From an uncultured Pseudomonadales bacterium (GTDB lineage Bacteria; Pseudomonadota; Gammaproteobacteria; Pseudomonadales; Azotimanducaceae), in NCBI GenBank assembly GCA_958296195.1, contig OY282455.1, positions 1,550,001 to 1,614,000 of the forward strand: a stretch of DNA of 64,000 bases, in the 5' to 3' direction. Position 1 is the stretch's first letter. Every line of letters begins with the position of its first letter. The notes beneath the pieces were generated by a model. The model worked only from the letters and a program-made list of their open reading frames with translations. It had not been told where the DNA came from and made no database searches. The translations under genes and the position numbers were made by a program. Below are positions 8,006 to 19,673 of this stretch, piece by piece.

Positions 8006-8929
8006 CTATCCTTTCACTGCCTTGTTGGTGAGGATGGGTACCTCAGCCTGCACGTTCTCGATGTCCTCCTGAAACTTGAGGATGACGTTCAGCGTCTCCC
8101 GCACCAAGTCCGGGTGCAACGCTTCGCTGTGCAGCAGCACCAAGGTTCGCGCCCAGTCGATGGTCTCGGAGATGGCCGGCGCCTTCTTCAAATCCAAGCC
8201 GCGCAACTCCTGAATGAACTGCACCAGTTGGCGGCGCAGCTCCGGCGGGATTTCCGGCACCCGCGCCTGAATGATGCGCTGCTCCAGCGCCGTGTCCGGG
8301 AAGGGGATGTACAGGTGCAGGCAGCGGCGCTTCAAGGCGTCCGAAAGCTCGCGGCTGTTGTTGCTGGTCAGGAACACCATGGGCGGTTCGGTGACTGCCT
8401 TGACGGTGCCGATTTCCGGGATGGAGACTTGGTAGTCGGAGAGGATCTCCAGCAGCAGGGACTCGAACTCGTGGTCGGCCTTATCGACCTCGTCGATCAG
8501 CAACACGCAGCCGTCCCTCTCGCGCAGCGCCTTGAGCAGCGGGCGCGGCTCCATGAACTCCTCGGAGAAGAAGATGTCGCCGAACTCGTGCAGCCGGGTA
8601 ACGGACTCGGCGAAGCCCTTGGCCCCTTGCAGCACCTCTTCCAAGGTCTCCTTGAGCACTTGGGTGTAGAGCAGTTGCTTGCCGTACTTCCACTCGTAGA
8701 TGGCCTTGGCCTCGTCCAGCCCTTCGTAGCACTGCAGGCGGATCAGCGGCAGAGCGAACATCGCCGCAGTAGTCTTGGCCAGTTCCGTCTTGCCCACCCC
8801 CGGCGGCCCCTCGATCAGCACCGGCTTGTGCAGGTGGTAGGCCAAATAAACCGCGGTGGCGATCTGCTCGCTGCAAATGTAGCGATGCGCCTCCAAGCGG
8901 CCGCGCACCGCCTCCGCGGTTGCCGTCAT
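8006..8929 (-). CDS. MoxR-family AAA+ ATPase
   Basis: About 307 residues from MTATAEAVRGRLEAHRYICS; an ATG at 8992 would add 21 residues with no family match. The Walker A motif is EGPPGVGKTE, Walker B is CVLLIDEVDKAD, sensor 1 is PMVFLTSNNSRELSDALKRR (including the arginine finger region), as in MoxR ATPases. It couples ATP hydrolysis to remodelling of a client, usually together with a VWA protein, and that partner lies directly downstream (48-base gap). No clear Shine-Dalgarno separates the two start choices. The region 8993-9150 upstream has no gene. Confidence 0.88.
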   Translation of the reverse strand: MTATAEAVRGRLEAHRYICSEQIATAVYLAYHLHKPVLIEGPPGVGKTELAKTTAAMFALPLIRLQCYEGLDEAKAIYEWKYGKQLLYTQVLKETLEEVLQGAKGFAESVTRLHEFGDIFFSEEFMEPRPLLKALRERDGCVLLIDEVDKADHEFESLLLEILSDYQVSIPEIGTVKAVTEPPMVFLTSNNSRELSDALKRRCLHLYIPFPDTALEQRIIQARVPEIPPELRRQLVQFIQELRGLDLKKAPAISETIDWARTLVLLHSEALHPDLVRETLNVILKFQEDIENVQAEVPILTNKAVKG

Positions 8930-9150
8930 TGTCTTGATTGCCGTCAAGTGGATTGCCTCCCAGCCGCGTCCTTGGCGATGTGCCCGGCGCATGAAGCGAA
9001 CGCGAAACCCTCATTATCCCGTTCTGCGGAGGGTAAGCCACACCTAATTTCGCGGCTGACGCGCTTCCTGATTAACGCACCAAACGCCGCCGCGCCACCC
9101 CGCCGGATAAACAGCGTCAGGGGGAAGCCACGCCCATTGATGGGCAAGAG

Positions 9151-10802
9151 TCAATTCCAATACCGAAATGAGCCTGAACGAAGGGCGATGTTCGGTGCCT
9201 TGGGCCGAGTCGGGAATTGGTTGAGATGGTGGGCGATGATGCCGAAGGCGCTTTCGGATGGCAAGTCTTCGGAGGGCCGTGCGACAGCCGAGGAAGGGCT
9301 TGGAGGCGGTCTGGCGGTTCGCCGGGTTGATTGGGCCGCATAGCGTTTTCCATGGTCTTTCCACGGGCGCGATCCCCCAAGCATGAAAGCGGCGGTGGGA
9401 AGGCCGTGGGAAACGCGGGGTCGGTCGTTTCGAGGCGGGTCGGGCGGAGCGTCGTCACGCCGCGCTCGGCCATGCGGCGCCGACGGCTCGGAACAGCTTG
9501 TCGCGCTCGCGGTTGACGAGGCGGGCGGATTCGAGGTCGCTCATGGCGCTTGCCTCGGCGTCGAGCGCTGCGAAGGAGAGGCCGGGCTTGAGGAGGCGCT
9601 CGGCGCCCTCGATGGACTTGAGCCGTTCGTGGGGCGTGGCGACGTCGTCGTCGCGGTAGGCCTTGCGGACCCTGCCGTTCCCGTCGGCGACCGGCGTGGC
9701 GAACAGGCAGGGGCGGTGGAAGTTGAGGTGGGGGGAGAGCACGGCGCTGGCGAACTGGTGAACCAGCGGCGCGAAGCGGGCGGGAATGTGGGCGTGGCCG
9801 AGATGGCGGCGCACGACGCTGGCGTTCTTGCTCTCGACCAAGGCGTTGTCGTTGGAGCGGCGCGGACGCGAGCGGGTGAACTCGGCGCGCAGCTTCTCCA
9901 GCAGGGCGGCGACCCTGCGGTTGACGTACTCGGAGCCGTTGTCGGCGTGGAACCCCTTGATCACAAAGGGGAAAAGGTCCAGGAGGCCCGCCAGCACGGG
10001 GATCATGAAGCGTTCCGAGATGGCCTCGACCGCGCCCACGAACTCGTACTGCGTGACCTCGTCGACCAGGTTGATCTCGTAGACGCCCTTGCGTCCGTCG
10101 AGGTCGCCCTGGTGAACGGAGTCCACCCGCACGAAGCCGGGCCTTCCCTCGGGACGCGGCTTGCGGCGCTCGCCGATGGGCGCCGCGGACGGCTTCGTGC
10201 GTGTGCGGACGACGCGCTGGCGCTGGTAGGCGTTCGACTTGCGCAGGTTGTAAAGATGACTGGTCGAGATGCCGGCCAAACGCTCGAAGCGGGCGTCGCC
10301 GAACACCTCGAACTCCCGCCGCATCACCGCCCGCGTCGCCTGCCCGCAGACCTGCCCCAGCGTCCCGTCCACCTCCGCCAGCAGCGCCGCGTCCACCGCC
10401 GTGTAGCGCCGGACGAACGGCCTCGCCGGTGCGCCGCCGCGCCGGTCCTCGACCCGCCCCGTCCTCGCGTGCTGGCGAACCAGCCGCGTCAACTGCGCCC
10501 GCGACAGCCCGGTGGCCTTGCGCAGGAACCGCCTCACCAACCCCTTGTCGGCCTTGCCCAGAGTCCCGTACTCGAACTTCACGAGCATGCGCCGCACGAA
10601 GTCGTTCCGCGAGCTCCGGTCCGACCCGACGAAGTCCAAACCCCCGCTGCCCTCCACGAAGGCGCGAACCTGCTCCAAGCTCTCCAGCCGCTCGGTGGCC
10701 ATTGTCACGATCATCCTCCGATGATCCCGGATCGGCCCCCTTCAGGCTCATTTCTCGTTGGAATCGCTTTCCCGCTTCAGGCTCACTTCTCATTGGACAA
10801 GA
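9151..10802 (-). mobile_element. Insertion sequence of integrase (IS481-like) type
   Basis: The element carries one transposase gene and related terminal sequences. The left end (about 9151-9178) reads TCAATTCCAATACCGAAATG then AGCCTGAA. The right end, reversed, has two tandem versions of the same motif at 10776-10802 and 10741-10764, sharing GAGCCTGAA and TCCAA. The right boundary abuts a 9-bp piece of CRISPR repeat at 10803-10811, so the element sits in the leader-distal end of the array. No repeat sequence is seen to its left, so I cannot define a target duplication. Apart from the transposase gene, 9179-9454 contains no supported gene. Confidence 0.75.
9455..10714 (-). CDS. DDE integrase-type transposase
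   Basis: A 419-residue transposase with an N-terminal helix-turn-helix region (residues about 20-90, LSRAQLTRLVRQHARTGRV), a second DNA-binding region, then an RNase H-like integrase core: first Asp in FVRVDSVHQGD, second Asp in IKGFHADNGSEYVN, Glu in NDNALVESKNASVV. This order and spacing fit IS481/IS3-like rve-domain transposases. It is the only gene of the element and appears intact. Long open frames on the opposite strand here are products of GC bias. Confidence 0.85.
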   Translation of the reverse strand: MIVTMATERLESLEQVRAFVEGSGGLDFVGSDRSSRNDFVRRMLVKFEYGTLGKADKGLVRRFLRKATGLSRAQLTRLVRQHARTGRVEDRRGGAPARPFVRRYTAVDAALLAEVDGTLGQVCGQATRAVMRREFEVFGDARFERLAGISTSHLYNLRKSNAYQRQRVVRTRTKPSAAPIGERRKPRPEGRPGFVRVDSVHQGDLDGRKGVYEINLVDEVTQYEFVGAVEAISERFMIPVLAGLLDLFPFVIKGFHADNGSEYVNRRVAALLEKLRAEFTRSRPRRSNDNALVESKNASVVRRHLGHAHIPARFAPLVHQFASAVLSPHLNFHRPCLFATPVADGNGRVRKAYRDDDVATPHERLKSIEGAERLLKPGLSFAALDAEASAMSDLESARLVNRERDKLFRAVGAAWPSAA

Positions 10803-13800
10803 CGGGAAGTTGCGGCGCGAGGGCAAGCGCGGTAAAATATCGGTGCGGCCTTCAATGAGGCCCGCGCATTATGCGCGGGAAGTTCGGCATCAAAAAGTAG
10901 TTCGGGTCGGCGGGGTTGTACCTTCAATGAGGCCCGCGCATTATGCGCGGGAAGTTTCCGGTGTTTTTCGCCGGCACAGCGTATTCGTCAACCTTCAATG
11001 AGGCCCGCGCATTATGCGCGGGAAGTTTCCGGTGTTTTTCGCCGGCACAGCGTATTCGTCAACCTTCAATGAGGCCCGCGCATTATGCGCGGGAAGTTAC
11101 CACGCCGAACGCGCACCGTTGGAAGCCGAAGTGCCCTTCAATGAGGCCCGCGCATTATGCGCGGGAAGTTCGCACCGCAGGTGAAACGATCGCTGGTCGT
11201 GGACATCCTTCAATGAGGCCCGCGCATTATGCGCGGGAAGTTCGAGCCGCCGTCGCTCCAGGCGATGCGCCGCAGGTCCCTTCAATGAGGCCCGCGCATT
11301 ATGCGCGGGAAGTTTATCTGACATCATACCCGCCCGCTCACCCCATCCTCCCTTCAATGAGGCCCGCGCATTATGCGCGGGAAGTTTTGTGCATATATCT
11401 CCTCCCACCCCCAAATATATGCACCTTCAATGAGGCCCGCGCATTATGCGCGGGAAGTTCAAGTCATGCCGCCGTGGGTGGAAAAGCTGGTAATCCCTTC
11501 AATGAGGCCCGCGCATTATGCGCGGGAAGTTGGACGGCAGGCCGGGCATCGGCGGCATCGGCGGCATCCTTCAATGAGGCCCGCGCATTATGCGCGGGAA
11601 GTTCCAGGTCGATCTCGGCGTCGCCCTGCAGCAGCAGCTCCCTTCAATGAGGCCCGCGCATTATGCGCGGGAAGTTACCCACGGCTTTGGACGCCGACAC
11701 CACCGCCAAGAACCTTCAATGAGGCCCGCGCATTATGCGCGGGAAGTTCTCGGACGGGCGAGCCAGGATGGATTGTATCCAATACCTTCAATGAGGCCCG
11801 CGCATTATGCGCGGGAAGTTGTGGGCGCTGGAATCCCCGGACAGCTACAACCAAGGCCCTTCAATGAGGCCCGCGCATTATGCGCGGGAAGTTCCCGATT
11901 CCGGCCAAGGCCGCCGTTCCAGCGAACACCCCTTCAATGAGGCCCGCGCATTATGCGCGGGAAGTTGTCCCGTGGGTTCGCATGGAGGTGTATGATGCTT
12001 GCCCTTCAATGAGGCCCGCGCATTATGCGCGGGAAGTTAGCCTCCACGCTATCCAGCCGAACGCCCATCGCATCCCTTCAATGAGGCCCGCGCATTATGC
12101 GCGGGAAGTTCTGCTTTATTGACTGAAGAGGACGGCGCAGTCATGCCTTCAATGAGGCCCGCGCATTATGCGCGGGAAGTTATAGACAAGATGGCTAAGC
12201 GCATGAAAGGGCGTCGACCTTCAATGAGGCCCGCGCATTATGCGCGGGAAGTTGACAAACTAACCGCGTCAAATAGCGCTACTCTTATCCTTCAATGAGG
12301 CCCGCGCATTATGCGCGGGAAGTTAAGCTACAGCACATTCAAAGCCAGATAGGACAGATGCCTTCAATGAGGCCCGCGCATTATGCGCGGGAAGTTGAGG
12401 TTTGCCCCGTGTTAAGAATTCCTGCGCAGCCATCCTTCAATGAGGCCCGCGCATTATGCGCGGGAAGTTGTGCGCCGATCTTTGGCCCGCAAACAGTATG
12501 CCGGAGCCTTCAATGAGGCCCGCGCATTATGCGCGGGAAGTTTTGACGTAGCCGGCAATCGGAAGCTCTATCGGAGACCTTCAATGAGGCCCGCGCATTA
12601 TGCGCGGGAAGTTGTTGCCGCCGATTTGCACCATGATATCCTCTATGTCCTTCAATGAGGCCCGCGCATTATGCGCGGGAAGTTCACGCCTGAGACGTCG
12701 TCGTCGGGCCTGCGGGTGCTCCTTCAATGAGGCCCGCGCATTATGCGCGGGAAGTTTGCATTCTGGGGGTTTGTGCCTCGCGCACGACCGCCACCTTCAA
12801 TGAGGCCCGCGCATTATGCGCGGGAAGTTGTACAGCGACAACCCCATCCTCGCCTGGGCCTACTACCTTCAATGAGGCCCGCGCATTATGCGCGGGAAGT
12901 TGTTCCGTCCGCGGTCTGGTAGGTGCGCAACTGGATCCTTCAATGAGGCCCGCGCATTATGCGCGGGAAGTTAAAGCGGCGCGCGAGTCAATCCGGTGGC
13001 GCATCGACCTTCAATGAGGCCCGCGCATTATGCGCGGGAAGTTCGCCAAGCCCCAGGCAGACGATCCGCCCCTCGAGGGCCCTTCAATGAGGCCCGCGCA
13101 TTATGCGCGGGAAGTTAAGGAAAGCACATCGTCAACGCGCAGCATTGTGATCCTTCAATGAGGCCCGCGCATTATGCGCGGGAAGTTGAGAGATGCAAAG
13201 AAGGGCAGCCTAACCGCGTTCGCCTTCAATGAGGCCCGCGCATTATGCGCGGGAAGTTGTCGATGCTGGCGTTGATGGCCTTCGTCAGACCGGCCCTTCA
13301 ATGAGGCCCGCGCATTATGCGCGGGAAGTTCGTGACGCGGCTGATGCTCAAGTGGCGCAACGAGTCCCTTCAATGAGGCCCGCGCATTATGCGCGGGAAG
13401 TTATATCCAGGGTCACTATTCACTAGCAGCCAACTAACTCCTTCAATGAGGCCCGCGCATTATGCGCGGGAAGTTACGTTTGCCGAACGCTAACCAAATC
13501 GGCGCAACCATGCCTTCAATGAGGCCCGCGCATTATGCGCGGGAAGTTGAAGACACGCCGCCCGAATTCTGAACGACGATCCACGCCTTCAATGAGGCCC
13601 GCGCATTATGCGCGGGAAGTTGTGCACGTTGACGGAGGGCCACCAGGACTGCCTTCCCTTCAATGAGGCCCGCGCATTATGCGCGGGAAGTTCTCAGCTT
13701 GCCCGAAGCCTTGCGCGCCGCCAGCCTTCCTTCAATGAGGCCCGCGCATTATGCGCGGGAAGTTACGTTTGCCGCGGGCAGCGGTCTTGCGATCTTCGAC

Positions 13801-16800
13801 CTTCAATGAGGCCCGCGCATTATGCGCGGGAAGTTATGGTGGTGCATGGAGAGACTGTCTGGATTGAGTTCCTTCAATGAGGCCCGCGCATTATGCGCGG
13901 GAAGTTCTGGCTGCGGGTCCGTAGGGGCTGGCGGGGATGCTATCCTTCAATGAGGCCCGCGCATTATGCGCGGGAAGTTGAGCAAATAGACGCCTTCGTT
14001 GCCGACTGCAACACAACCTTCAATGAGGCCCGCGCATTATGCGCGGGAAGTTTAGTGGAAGAATCGAAGCTAAAGACTTCCGAACCAACCTTCAATGAGG
14101 CCCGCGCATTATGCGCGGGAAGTTGTCCAACATCTGGATCGGCACCACTGTCGAGGACCACCTTCAATGAGGCCCGCGCATTATGCGCGGGAAGTTTCCG
14201 AGGTCCCCGTCTGCGAATTGGTGGCCAGCCTTCCTTCAATGAGGCCCGCGCATTATGCGCGGGAAGTTCGCTGTCCTGGGCGTCGATCTTGACCCGCGTT
14301 GCGCCCTTCAATGAGGCCCGCGCATTATGCGCGGGAAGTTCCGACCGCGTCACCACGCCGGCCCGGCCGTGCGCGTCCCTTCAATGAGGCCCGCGCATTA
14401 TGCGCGGGAAGTTACGGGCTGGCACCCTTCGGCGCAGCAGCAGGGCCTCGCCTTCAATGAGGCCCGCGCATTATGCGCGGGAAGTTTCCCCGGCGACATC
14501 GATTGGAAAGCCGTCCACCTCGTCCTTCAATGAGGCCCGCGCATTATGCGCGGGAAGTTGAGGCAAGAATCTTGCGTTTGGCGGTTTAGCCTGGTCCTTC
14601 AATGAGGCCCGCGCATTATGCGCGGGAAGTTGGCTCATCGTCGCGCCCCAGGTGGTGGTCCTCTTCGACCTTCAATGAGGCCCGCGCATTATGCGCGGGA
14701 AGTTGCGTTCGCGCCGCCTCCTTTCGATTTCGCCTGTCCTCCTTCAATGAGGCCCGCGCATTATGCGCGGGAAGTTGCTGCGGGACTACCACAGGGCGCA
14801 GGTGGCCAAGCGCCTTCAATGAGGCCCGCGCATTATGCGCGGGAAGTTTGCGGCGGCCCTGCTGCAGTACGCCGAGAACCTGATCCTTCAATGAGGCCCG
14901 CGCATTATGCGCGGGAAGTTTGCGGCGGCCCTGCTGCAGTACGCCGAGAACCTGATCCTTCAATGAGGCCCGCGCATTATGCGCGGGAAGTTCCGGAAGC
15001 CCGTGCGGCCTGCACGGCAGCCAACTTCCCTTCAATGAGGCCCGCGCATTATGCGCGGGAAGTTCCCGTGACAATAGCCGCTTTCTGCGAAAGTTTGGTT
15101 CCTTCAATGAGGCCCGCGCATTATGCGCGGGAAGTTCGTGCGTGGCGGACCGCGAGATTCGAGCGTCGACGACCTTCAATGAGGCCCGCGCATTATGCGC
15201 GGGAAGTTAGCAGAAGCGGCAGCGCTGCGCCGTTCGGGATCTCCCTTCAATGAGGCCCGCGCATTATGCGCGGGAAGTTTTACGTAGGAAAGTTGACAAG
15301 AAATGTCGCAAATATGCCTTCAATGAGGCCCGCGCATTATGCGCGGGAAGTTAACGCCACCGGCGAAACGCTATGCGGCGAACCCATTCCTTCAATGAGG
15401 CCCGCGCATTATGCGCGGGAAGTTTCGCCTTCCTGCAGGCCCTGCCCCTTCGGGACCGTCCCTTCAATGAGGCCCGCGCATTATGCGCGGGAAGTTGGAC
15501 AGGGCTCCCTTGACGTGGCACAGGGACTCAATCCTTCAATGAGGCCCGCGCATTATGCGCGGGAAGTTCGGGAACACGTCGCCCAAGGTGGCGCCATCCC
15601 AAATCCTTCAATGAGGCCCGCGCATTATGCGCGGGAAGTTGTCATGGGAGTTGCCGAACGTCGCCAGCATTGTCCTCCTTCAATGAGGCCCGCGCATTAT
15701 GCGCGGGAAGTTGGGCTGTCCCTGGGCCTCGACTCGATTCAGATCGTCCTTCAATGAGGCCCGCGCATTATGCGCGGGAAGTTGAGGATGGGAGCCGCCG
15801 AATGGCTACTGTTACAACAACCTTCAATGAGGCCCGCGCATTATGCGCGGGAAGTTCCCACGGCAAGCGCCCCGGGTGGTGCGAATACATCCGTCCTTCA
15901 ATGAGGCCCGCGCATTATGCGCGGGAAGTTCGCGCCTGCTCCAGTTTCACGGTGTTGTCCCATGCACCTTCAATGAGGCCCGCGCATTATGCGCGGGAAG
16001 TTGGCCAAAAGCGGTTGCCGCCGCCCGGCGCCCGCTGCCTTCAATGAGGCCCGCGCATTATGCGCGGGAAGTTCGCACCACGTCGTTCCCGCGAACCCAC
16101 GGCCCTTCGTCCTTCAATGAGGCCCGCGCATTATGCGCGGGAAGTTAGCGTAGTTTCAATCTGCGGAAGACGGGCGAGGTTGGCCTTCAATGAGGCCCGC
16201 GCATTATGCGCGGGAAGTTTGCATGGCGACCATGTTCGGCGGTTGTGCGCCAGCGCCCTTCAATGAGGCCCGCGCATTATGCGCGGGAAGTTAACCAAAA
16301 GGAACGCAATTATGGCTACTGCTCGCAACCTTCAATGAGGCCCGCGCATTATGCGCGGGAAGTTAGCAACGCCATCTGCCGACGCATTGCGTCAATCTCC
16401 GCCTTCAATGAGGCCCGCGCATTATGCGCGGGAAGTTCTCGCTCTCAAGGCCGCCGCACTCGCCAAGCAAGTCCCTTCAATGAGGCCCGCGCATTATGCG
16501 CGGGAAGTTAACGAAAAGTTCGAGCCCGCCAAGCGAAAGCAGGTGCCTTCAATGAGGCCCGCGCATTATGCGCGGGAAGTTAAAGTGGAAGGCGCGGTCG
16601 CCGTCCATCAACCCCACCCTTCAATGAGGCCCGCGCATTATGCGCGGGAAGTTAGCAGTACGCAGTGGGGATCTGACATGGACCAATTTCCTTCAATGAG
16701 GCCCGCGCATTATGCGCGGGAAGTTGTACCTCAATTCGCGTCCCCGGCGGCGCCGGCGGCTCCTTCAATGAGGCCCGCGCATTATGCGCGGGAAGTTTAC

Positions 16801-19468
16801 ATCGGCCTGTGGAGCGGCATCGACATCCAGGTCCTTCAATGAGGCCCGCGCATTATGCGCGGGAAGTTTTGCCTACGCTCCACGCTCGCCCCAGGGTTCA
16901 CGACCTTCAATGAGGCCCGCGCATTATGCGCGGGAAGTTGCTGGCGCACCGCTGGCGGAAACGGAGACCGAAAATCCTTCAATGAGGCCCGCGCATTATG
17001 CGCGGGAAGTTGCGCCGTGGAGGTGATCACAAGGTCAATCGCCATCGACCTTCAATGAGGCCCGCGCATTATGCGCGGGAAGTTGACAAGCCGCAACCTT
17101 GCCAGCCTTGCCGTCGCAGGCCTTCAATGAGGCCCGCGCATTATGCGCGGGAAGTTGCCCCAGCGCCACGACCACCCCGCCCGGGCGGGTGCCCCTTCAA
17201 TGAGGCCCGCGCATTATGCGCGGGAAGTTAACTTTCCTACGTAATTCCCAAATTTTTCATGGTGCCTTCAATGAGGCCCGCGCATTATGCGCGGGAAGTT
17301 TGTAGGAAAAAGGGGGACCTTCGCCCAAAATTCTGACCTTCAATGAGGCCCGCGCATTATGCGCGGGAAGTTGCCTTGGGTTGAAGTCGGCCAATGGCCG
17401 CACCCACACCCTTCAATGAGGCCCGCGCATTATGCGCGGGAAGTTAAAGACCCTTGGCCATTCAAGACCCTTGGATTTGTGCCTTCAATGAGGCCCGCGC
17501 ATTATGCGCGGGAAGTTTATGGGACCCACCCCATAACTCCGTAGCATAAGGTACCTTCAATGAGGCCCGCGCATTATGCGCGGGAAGTTCTGAGACGTTT
17601 CCCCAATACGGCGGCCCGTGCAGGCCCTTCAATGAGGCCCGCGCATTATGCGCGGGAAGTTAATGGATTTCGCCCCAATTCCTGTACGGAAATTGTTCCT
17701 TCAATGAGGCCCGCGCATTATGCGCGGGAAGTTGAGGAGGTGGTGGCGACAAAAGACTACAAGCATGACCTTCAATGAGGCCCGCGCATTATGCGCGGGA
17801 AGTTCATTTGCGAAAATCCACCTCCCGACGGCCGCCCATCCCTTCAATGAGGCCCGCGCATTATGCGCGGGAAGTTAACCAGCATTGCCTGCTGCTTCTC
17901 GCTCATACCGTTCCTTCAATGAGGCCCGCGCATTATGCGCGGGAAGTTAAGGGGAAATGATGGAGCTTTGATGGAGCTTTTCTGCCTTCAATGAGGCCCG
18001 CGCATTATGCGCGGGAAGTTTGCAAAATGAACATCTCTTCGCCAGGGCCCCAACCCACCTTCAATGAGGCCCGCGCATTATGCGCGGGAAGTTGCGGCTT
18101 TGGGCCTTATAGGCGATCCCCCGTAGCTCCTTCAATGAGGCCCGCGCATTATGCGCGGGAAGTTCTACTCAGCCGCCGAGAAGCAGAAGTTGGCCGCCAT
18201 CCCTTCAATGAGGCCCGCGCATTATGCGCGGGAAGTTAGAACCCGGTGAAGCCCTCAATGCCCCCCGGCTGGTCCCTTCAATGAGGCCCGCGCATTATGC
18301 GCGGGAAGTTTTCGGAGTACACGGTGTTCGGCAAGCCGACGAAGAACCTTCAATGAGGCCCGCGCATTATGCGCGGGAAGTTCGCCGGAGAAGTTATTGA
18401 GCATGAACCTCGTAGACTTCCTTCAATGAGGCCCGCGCATTATGCGCGGGAAGTTAGGCGCCCGTAAGCGCAAGGAGCTAGCAGTGAAGACCTTCAATGA
18501 GGCCCGCGCATTATGCGCGGGAAGTTACCCATACGGGAACAACTGCCATTCCCACACCCATCCCTTCAATGAGGCCCGCGCATTATGCGCGGGAAGTTTT
18601 CGCCCGTGTCCGCAAGCGCGTCCTCAAGGCGCTCCTTCAATGAGGCCCGCGCATTATGCGCGGGAAGTTTGCGGACTGGCTGGTTGACCAACTGCCGCAG
18701 TACAGCCCTTCAATGAGGCCCGCGCATTATGCGCGGGAAGTTGCGCATATCGTGGGGGCGCTCACTTGGCCGCCCCTGCCTTCAATGAGGCCCGCGCATT
18801 ATGCGCGGGAAGTTGACGTCCTGCTGTGGGGGCGCAAGCTGCGAACGCTGATCCTTCAATGAGGCCCGCGCATTATGCGCGGGAAGTTGCCACACCCTGT
18901 CGATCAGGCTGCGGGCGGACGACCACCTTCAATGAGGCCCGCGCATTATGCGCGGGAAGTTCGGCGTGGTCCTGGACCAGTGCGTCACGCTTGCCTCCCT
19001 TCAATGAGGCCCGCGCATTATGCGCGGGAAGTTCATCGATGTCCACCACCGTCACTTTTGGTTCGTCCACCTTCAATGAGGCCCGCGCATTATGCGCGGG
19101 AAGTTGCGTCGGTCGTGGACCGAAATCCCCGCAGGCCGGACTCCTTCAATGAGGCCCGCGCATTATGCGCGGGAAGTTGCACGCAACGTTGCTATGCGTT
19201 CGCTACGGCCGAGGTCCTTCAATGAGGCCCGCGCATTATGCGCGGGAAGTTGGCCAAGTGCCGCTTCGAGAGCGACGTGACCATAGCCCCTTCAATGAGG
19301 CCCGCGCATTATGCGCGGGAAGTTGCGGGCGCGTCCCCCAACACGAGGCCCAACCCCAGCCTTCAATGAGGCCCGCGCATTATGCGCGGGAAGTTCTGCG
19401 GCGGACGCCTTGACGGATTCGATGCCAGCCTGCCTTCAATGAGGCCCGCGCATTATGCGCGGGAAGTT
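10803..19468 (-). CRISPR. Type I-G CRISPR array, about 120 identical 36-bp repeats
   Basis: Counting by hand I find 120 full repeats, the first at 10849-10884 and the last at 19433-19468, at intervals of 71-74 bases (spacers 35-38). I saw no variant repeat. Each contains the near-perfect palindrome CCCGCGCATTATGCGCGGG. Read on the minus strand the repeat ends ATTGAAGG, like the 3' ends (ATTGAAAC/G) of many type I repeats, so crRNAs are probably transcribed leftwards from a leader next to cas2. A partial repeat (CGGGAAGTT, 10803-10811) and one more spacer (10812-10848) lie at the far left against the IS. Spacers at 10957-10991 and 11028-11062 are identical, as are those at 14849-14884 and 14921-14956. 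Confidence 0.98.
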
Positions 19469-19673
19469 GGCCCTTGCGGAAACCCGCACCACAAGCACCT
19501 CGTGGGCGACCACTGCGAGAGCTTAGCGTTTCTGCCCGGCCTAGCGCAAGCCCAAGCCGTCCGTGGGGGCCAATGCTAACCCGTAATTCCCTGATTCTTA
19601 AAGAGCAACCACCCAACGCGAGCGGTGGCCGGAGAACAGGGCACGACCTCAGCGCTCGCAATGGGGCGGCAGG
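19469..19673 (-). promoter_or_regulatory. CRISPR leader between cas2 and the array
   Basis: This 205-base non-coding stretch separates the end of cas2 from the leader-proximal repeat. Read on the minus strand it includes the AT-richer core GCTCTTTAAGAATCAGGG then AATTACGGG, the only such patch in an otherwise GC-rich stretch, consistent with a leader/promoter and with integration of new spacers at the 19433-19468 repeat. Orientation is inferred from cas gene direction and the ATTGAAGG repeat end. Confidence 0.7.

Noticed and set aside
7928-9343. 471-codon plus frame opposite the MoxR gene
   Set aside because: Shadow of the MoxR gene; MoxR motifs are all on the minus strand.
10715-10848. Possible CRISPR leader at the left end of the array
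   Set aside because: This stretch is IS terminal sequence plus a truncated repeat and one spacer; cas2 and the AT-rich leader are at the other end.
9117-10858. Long open frames on both strands overlapping the IS481-like transposase (569 and 491 codons)
   Set aside because: Their products are low-complexity Arg/Ala/Gly/Pro strings in GC-rich DNA; only the 9455-10714 minus frame shows transposase motifs.
15784-16328. Two spacers sharing ATGGCTACTG (15784-15820 and 16292-16328)
   Set aside because: Ten bases are too short to exclude chance among about 120 spacers, and they share a start-codon-like context that is common.
10943-19413. Dozens of open frames across the CRISPR array, repeating MRPAHYAREV or NEARALCAGS
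   Set aside because: They are readings through the 36-bp repeats. Each breaks and shifts with spacer length, and there is no start context or family match.
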